From contig CAJVPJ010000406.1 of the NCBI GenBank assembly GCA_910592205.1, positions 1 through 25,999 of the forward strand: a DNA stretch of 25,999 bases. Reading direction: 5' to 3'. Position 1 is the first letter of the stretch, and each line of letters starts with the position of its first letter. A program made the position numbers and the translations under genes. The notes under the pieces are model-generated. The model worked only from the letters and a program-made list of their open reading frames with translations. It had not been told where the DNA came from and searched no databases. This DNA comes from Paraglomus occultum. Taxonomy: Eukaryota; Glomeromycota; Glomeromycetes; Paraglomerales; Paraglomeraceae. Positions 20,491 to 25,999 of the stretch are shown here, piece by piece.

Positions 20491-20954
20491 TAAAGAGAAT
20501 ACGTCTACTGTACATGTGCGAACTGCAGAGGTTATCTGATGAATAATATTTGGTTTCTTTCTATGTTTGTTACGTATTGGGATCTGCTTAATGATAGGAT
20601 CCGGCATTCATTGATACTAGTTCCGATCACAATTTTATATCAATCAATCCTATCTCTGAGACATCAGAAGCAAGTACCATGCATACTTTGAATTACGTAC
20701 GTTTCCTCTTAATATTTGAAACATAATCTGGAGAGTTGCTTTTAATGCACTTCCCTCGAGGAGGCTTGGGAACTTTCAAAGCTAGTAGAAGAATTTGAGC
20801 GATGTGGAGTACCAGAAAATAAGCCCCATATGGTCAAGAAAGTGGGGACGCACTTTCTTCATACCTGCTGACCTAGAACCTGATATTGCAAACTTGCTGC
20901 GATCCATAACTCACCCAGAACACTCTCTAGGTACTTAGGTCGAATCCATTATTA
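20491..20954. other. Downstream of the channel gene; no gene recognised
   Basis: A plus-strand stretch near 20760-20865 reads EEAWELSKLVEEFERCGVPE, protein-like, but is flanked by stops and lacks a start or clear splice sites. No domain was recognised. The rest is channel 3' untranslated sequence or unassigned. Confidence 0.4.
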
Positions 20955-21106
20955 TCATTTGTAGTAGATCCGTAAAATTAATGAGAGTTGTGATGTGTCT
21001 GCTGGTGGAAACTTTTTTCCAACATCAACAATACCTTTAACACTTGCTTCTTCTCCATATTTTTCATTATCGTCACAAGGAATATACTCACTAGCAGAAA
21101 GAGGTT
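20955..21106 (-). pseudogene. Isolated terminal-exon-like fragment of an unknown protein
   Basis: On the minus strand a splice-acceptor-like TTATTTCAG (about 21107-21115) is followed by an open stretch of about 50 residues. It begins EPLSASEYIPCDDNEKYGEE, continues ASVKGIVDVGKKFPPAD and ends ILRIYYK with TGA at 20955-20957. Composition is clearly protein-like, unlike the surrounding AT-rich sequence. No matching upstream exon was found between 21107 and 21754. I infer either a gene relic or a transposon-carried fragment. Not identified. Confidence 0.4.
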
Positions 21107-21189
21107 CTGAAATAAGATGGATAATTAAAACATATTCTTGATTATTAGTTGCAATTGAACAAATTAAAGAATAAGTAAATAAATAGAAA

Positions 21190-21294
21190 CCGTTATATCG
21201 AACATTTTCCGAGTCTGCTATTTTCGGTAATAATAAGACGGATTGTCACGGTATAACGGATTTTGTGTCTGTTCCGAGGAATCCGTTATATCGA
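21190..21294. repeat. Tigger-like short repeat fragment
   Basis: CCGTTATATCGA occurs at 21190-21201 and 21283-21294, with the partly inverted form GGTATAACGGA between them (21250-21260) and TTCCGAG words beside both. This wording is typical of pogo/Tigger terminal regions. No full element or target duplication was defined. Confidence 0.45.
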
Positions 21295-21296
21295 CT

Positions 21297-21754
21297 ATAT
21301 TATTATAATTTACGCGTTAACATTTAGTAGCAGTTTTTGAGCTTCGAGTTTTACATATTGATATTTGATGTTAATATAGCGTAGTAATAGATTTTAAATT
21401 TTAAGCTTTGTAACACGAATTTTATTGCTAACTTTGATTCTCGTTGTAGCTTATGGTCGGGCAAATGCTTTATAGTAATACCAAGATCATAGATTTTAAA
21501 AAGGAGAGAGATTTATGTATTTTACTAATTGATAGTATAAATCTAACAACATATAATAGCTTCTCCTCTCTCTTCTTTATTGCACTTATGTTACTCTAAA
21601 TTAAATTATGTAACTATGGCGTCTCTGTTCTAGTTTTAGCACAACAATTGTACTGGACAATAAAGTCATACTCAATTAGTGAGAAGCAATGGAATATAGA
21701 AAAAAGTAGATGAATAAATAAACGACATGGATACAAAATACATAACTAACAAGA
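21297..21754. other. Gene-free AT-rich stretch
   Basis: No exon or RNA gene was seen. GGAGAGAGA at 21502 faces CTCCTCTCTCTTC at 21563, a loose inverted purine/pyrimidine pair. The right edge is the 3' region of the WD40 gene. Confidence 0.45.
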
Positions 21755-24003
21755 TTATTGACTTGGTCTTGAGAATAATTTTATGTGGCCTTTTCTGCAT
21801 GTAACTATTATGGAATCTTCGCGAAATGTTATTGAACTTAACGGATCCGGATCGACCGATTTAGCCTGTAAACAAAAAAAATAGCACGTTTATTAAGAAT
21901 TTCTACAATATCGATTATATTAATAGTATACTTACCACTACAGGCGGCAAAACAGCGACTTCCGACCTTGGCAAACAAGGGTGAACCACATTTAGTTCAG
22001 GTTCTGCTACGTTTCGCCTTAATGTAGTTGTTGATCCATGAGACTGTGATGCGACACTCGCACGTCGATGACTTAATGTCTTTGGCTTATGCAGAGCATT
22101 AACACTGAAATCCCAGAGTAATAGCTTGGTGTCTTCTCCAACCGATCCAAACCGATAATTCTGCTCATCACATCGCCAGGGATCAAAAGCAACGCCAGTT
22201 ACCCACGACGCATGACCCTGACATCTCGCAAGTATGCGCTGTTCGCGGAATGCCCATATCGTGACTAAATCATCTTGACCACCAGTGAGTATATATTTAC
22301 CATCAGGACTCCAACACACACAAGAGAAGCCACCGAAATAACTGCTGTATGTATCATAGAGCCTTTGATCACAAAGAGCAGTGGAGTAAACGTTGTACAT
22401 ATTAGTAAAAAATTTTGGGGTTAAAACAAACCTTTACTATATTGAGATAATAGACTTATACCTCTCTTGAAGAAAATCAACAATGCGAAGACAACCATCT
22501 ATAGAAACAATGGCTACATGTTGACAATCCGGGGAAAATGCGAATGCTAGAAAATCGTTTGCTATTGTCAACATCATGTTATCGTTACGTTTCTGTGTAA
22601 GAATAGAAGACGAAAATATTACCAGTAACAGCCTTCTTGGAAACATGCCAGTACGATACGGGATTATATTTAGAGTGTTTCGACGGACGAGTCACTCGAA
22701 ATCTTTGTTATGTGCAATCAGATGGTGTTAGGTCGGCTGGACCTGTCAACAATACAACTTGCGTGTAAATCGTCCAATTGTTTTGATACGAAGAGAACTA
22801 CACCCGCTTACCCTTCATCTTCATTGACACCGTTGGAGGTAAAACTTTGGTCATCTTTCTCTTTGTCATAAATAATCACAGATCCATCTTGATACGATGC
22901 CATAAAGAGATTCTCTGATCCCGGAATCCACTTCACCATAGTCACGGTGGAACCATTGATTATTCCCTAGAATAAATATACGTAAAAATAAAGATCCTAA
23001 TGATAAGACGAAGCAGCACGCATAGTACCAGTAATTGAGGCAATAATGTAATCATGTTGAGTACATACCCCTTTGTTTAATCTATAGTATTTATTACACA
23101 ATGGATCGAACCATATTACATCTCCACTTGAAAATCCAATAATAACGTCCAAATGATCGCATGATCGCGTAAGTTGATTGACATCATGACATGTTGGAAA
23201 CGCTTTGAAGTTAACCCGCGATAAAGGTTCCTGATAATTTATAGAATTTGGCGGAATGGTATATATGAACTATTTACATATTGGATGCGCAATCTTGAGA
23301 GTAATGGTTATAACATTACCTTTGAATTGTTTGTCAGATCAGTCCAACAAAATGTACGTCCAATGTTATAGAACAAGTAAGTGTCCTCGTTCTGCCTGTT
23401 CGCCAAAATCTTTGCAAAGTTGTCATTTGTAATTATTTTTGTTACAAATGATGAATTTGTCTTAGTAATACTATGTTTAGGTTTTTTACGTTTGGCAGCG
23501 CTGAATAAGGATAAGGATGTAAAGGCACCTTCATCGTCACGTTTCCCTTCGATAGCGGTTGGTATCGGCACATTACCGCCTAATGACTGTTTGGAAGTAA
23601 AGGAGTTCTGAGTAGGAGATTTGACGGCTGACGCATCACCAGGCGAGACGGGTTCTTTGTATGTTGTAGTTGTCGGAGAAGGAGGGTCTTGAGAGTTTTG
23701 GGGCTGTGGTTGTGAGCGAGCAGAGTCAGCTGCATCCTCCGCTGGATTATCGAGAGGAGAGTCATCAGTGGATGGTGGACGGTTACTAAGAGTGTTGTTG
23801 TCACTAGTAGGCTCTGTTGAGGTACCATCACCACTAGAGGACTGCCGATGTGATGTATATTCTTTGTATTTCACGGACACAAGTGAAATTAAGGTACCTC
23901 CTGTTAAATTAGGAGTAGTAGGTTCGAGATATATCTCTCTCTTGAGGACATACTGGCCTTCGGCTGCTAGAAAGTCTTTGCATTCGTTTCCAGTAACTGC
24001 CAT
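21755..24003 (-). CDS. creC: CreC/WDR20-family WD40 protein
   Basis: Seven exons: 23320-24003, 23069-23230, 22812-22966, 22623-22702, 22462-22546, 21936-22362 and 21755-21865; 1704 bases, 567 aa, all junctions in phase, introns 70 to 109 bases. Residues 1-185 are a polar, Pro/Ser/Thr-rich, probably disordered tail ending in a KRKK patch. The conserved part starts [19 protein letters not shown], then [13 protein letters not shown]40 repeats follow: [75 protein letters not shown] and [14 protein letters not shown]. The last exon, [14 protein letters not shown] then [10 protein letters not shown], closes the final blade. In Aspergillus CreC partners the deubiquitinase CreB in carbon catabolite repression, and human WDR20 activates USP12/46. 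The same role here is inferred from the family. Length matches (CreC and WDR20 are each near 570-590 aa). Confidence 0.9.
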
Positions 24004-25190
24004 TAGGAAGCTAGTTCAAAGAAAGTAGAGCGAAGGGGTTCCAAGCGAATAATTGTTGTGACTGTGATCATCCAGTCGTTTGTCAAATTTTGGACAGTTT
24101 ACACATTTATAATTGCTAAAAGCGACTTCATTATAATACTAAATACGAACCAATTATTTATTAATTAAATTTTACTAGGATGCGCTCTCGTTTCGATTCA
24201 CAAATGAAATATTGTACAGGTAATTGGACTTTCTTTCCTGATGAACTAACATCGTAATCAACAACAATATTCCATAGTCGAAGAGTACATAGTAATAGAA
24301 CAGCGATAAATTTGGCGCTTTTTTTAAACAAATTTTTGAAAGCAGTGTTTGCATGCCATGTAAGCATTCCTGATTATATGAGGTCACCGCTGATAACTTT
24401 ACAAACCATGTAATATGATAATTACATTAATTGTAAAAATTCAAGTGGAGTAGCCAAAAATTGTTTTGCAAAAAAACCTCTATAATTGTGGATTAGCTTA
24501 AAATCTGTGGCAATTGTTAGATAGTGTTTGAAAAACCGTATTAGCATATCAAAGTAATATTTTCAGAGTTGCAATAATCGTGAATAAATTGATTATTAAT
24601 TAAACCATGTTTTTATACAGTGTTTTAGCTTTTAAACAAAAACTACATGTTATTGTTGAAGCAGTTTCTATAGAGCCATAATAAAAAAAAGAAGAGGCCA
24701 TTTTTTTAACACACTATAAACCAGCAATCAATTGCCGATGTAGTAATAATAAATAAAAATTTCTTTGCTTACCAACTTTATTTTGATATTATTTTGGCTT
24801 GCTACAACGATTCGTCGAAAAGAACGCTTGTTGAGGAGAAAGTACCATGCGGCCTTTGTTGTTCCAAATAGTATTTACTCGCGGTGTCAATACGTGACAT
24901 CAAGTTTACTAAATTGATCTTTGGTTTATTACCTTTTTGTTATAAAATTTAAACTGTTTACACTTGTAATACTTAAAGTCAGTAACTACGTACACATTCG
25001 GTTAGTCGAAAATCTTCGGCTTACATTTTTACTATTGACGTATATTATAAATTTCGACTTATTTAGCTTACCTGAATTTGCCTTAGTAATATAGTCGCAT
25101 GAACTCAGTAAACAAGACAAGGCGTCTTACGCAAAAGATAATATACAGGACTTTTATGGCATATGACGCAAGTGCATTTCAAGTTTTGTT
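24004..25190. other. Gene-free AT-rich stretch upstream of the WD40 gene
   Basis: The first few hundred bases should contain the WD40 gene promoter. Two overlapping minus open frames at 24161-24387 show no domain and no splice support. No RNA gene or repeat was recognised. Confidence 0.45.
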
Positions 25191-25893
25191 GTGCTGCGAG
25201 GGACGAAGGGCTGCTCTCGCTTCTATTCAGCAGCGAGCCGGTCTCACCGCATAATTTTATTTTGTTGCTTGGTTAACCGATACCATTCTTACTGGTCGGG
25301 GATTTTCCCAATAACATTTATCTTGCCAGCGAATGCGTCGGAAGGAAAGGGAGAACCTAATGCAGGTAACTGTGCGTGGGCTACGACTCTGCCTCAGGGG
25401 GTTTCAACTTGGTGGCGACCCCGCCAACTACTCCATCGTGGACAGACGTGTTTAGTGCCTCGGAAAAGCATATCAAAATACCGTAAAGTAAGAACACTAA
25501 ATTACTTTTATTCATATTTTTGTGTTTAATCAAGTACTCTTTGTTCGTGGAAGGGTCCCCTTTCCTTCTAGAAGATCAGAGCAAGTATGAGCTCTGGTAC
25601 GGGGAAATTTAAGTAAAATAAATGATATTAATATACATATTTACAAGGCGTTTTGGATAAAGTAATTTGTCTTTCTCTCACATCGCGCTTCCACCGCAAT
25701 TGCTAGACCCCTCGATCGATACGAGGAGTCAGTATCTACCATTCAGTTTGATAAGAGGGGAATCGTAGTGCAACCACCTCGAGCTGCAAGAGGGCGGTAA
25801 ATCAACCGCGAGGATCGTAACGGTAACGTAAAAGTCTGGATATTATAATCAATAATTAAAATAATTTGCACTTAAATTTGTCTCTTTACATTG
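25191..25893. other. GC-richer non-coding block with hairpins, possible retroelement body
   Basis: Base composition shifts sharply from the AT-rich flank. The plus frame 25191-25529 is not from an ATG and resembles no family. Short hairpins occur at 25577-25596 (CAGAGC/GCTCTG) and 25706-25730 (GACCCCTCG/CGAGGAGTC, one mismatch). The block leads into the stem-loop and (ATT)n tract at the window end, which suggests the body of a SINE or the 3' part of a LINE. No polymerase III A and B boxes were found by eye. Confidence 0.35.
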
Positions 25894-25919
25894 GAAGGTG
25901 CGAAATGATAAGCACCTTC
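25894..25919 (+). other. Stem-loop just before a microsatellite tail
   Basis: GAAGGTGC (25894-25901) and GCACCTTC (25912-25919) form a perfect 8-bp stem with a 10-base loop. The stem sits 4 bases before a pure ATT array. A stem-loop followed by a short-repeat tail is known at the 3' ends of several non-LTR retrotransposons and the SINEs that borrow their machinery. It is not a bacterial terminator in this context. Confidence 0.6.
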
Positions 25920-25923
25920 TTTA

Positions 25924-25999
<76 letters not shown>
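25924..25999 (+). repeat. (ATT)n microsatellite running off the window
   Basis: About 25 uninterrupted ATT units reach the last base of the window. The purity indicates a young array, or one still being extended, for example a retroelement tail. Confidence 0.97.

Noticed and set aside
24161-24387. Two overlapping minus-strand frames as a small gene
   Set aside because: Low-complexity hydrophobic content, mutually overlapping, no splice or family support.
25191-25529. A 112-codon plus-strand gene
   Set aside because: It does not start with ATG, has no domain, and lies in a structured non-coding block.

Overview
The window is eukaryotic and almost certainly fungal. It is AT-rich, its genes are broken by many short GT-AG introns (about 55 to 110 bases), and much of the rest is transposon debris. 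The conserved genes are fungal in type: fused aminodeoxychorismate synthase, a CreC/WDR20-like WD40 protein, Pet117, and a small Cys-rich membrane protein with a CF-RDS-KDE signature. A decayed gene at 8375-9327 has the layout of a SAM-like hypothetical family that I associate with arbuscular mycorrhizal fungi (Rhizophagus type). I therefore infer Mucoromycota, probably Glomeromycotina; the lineage call is inference.

Layout. Positions 1-2195 hold the last codons of an upstream gene, a long gene-free stretch, and a two-exon membrane-protein gene (1667-2195). From 2270 to 5810 there is a degraded Tc1/mariner transposase, a short foldback element and other repeat debris. PET117 lies on the minus strand (5811-6140, two exons). 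From 6907 to 12696 is a repeat-rich accessory region: an 18-copy minisatellite, an IS630-like transposase relic with two introns and several frameshifts, a decayed SAM-like gene, a foldback repeat and two textbook TA-flanked MITEs (10440-10780 and 11521-11857).

The right half is gene-dense. Aminodeoxychorismate synthase (12697-15832, minus, 10 exons, about 811 aa) is divergent from a BK/Slo-type potassium channel (16433-20490, plus, 12 exons, 1072 aa) across a 600-base shared upstream region. The channel converges with the creC-like WD40 gene (21755-24003, minus, 7 exons, 567 aa). The right end is non-coding, with hairpins leading into a stem-loop and an (ATT)n tract that resembles the 3' end of a non-LTR element or SINE.

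The genes are not an operon and I see no shared pathway. They serve folate synthesis, ion transport, carbon-catabolite/deubiquitinase control and cytochrome c oxidase assembly. The most striking observation is in the channel: the conserved selectivity filter TVGYGD reads TVGTGA, although all 12 exons splice in frame and the rest of the protein looks intact. A 7-base micro-exon lies immediately before the filter. All exon models were made by eye from splice sites, reading frame and remembered family consensus; no search was run.
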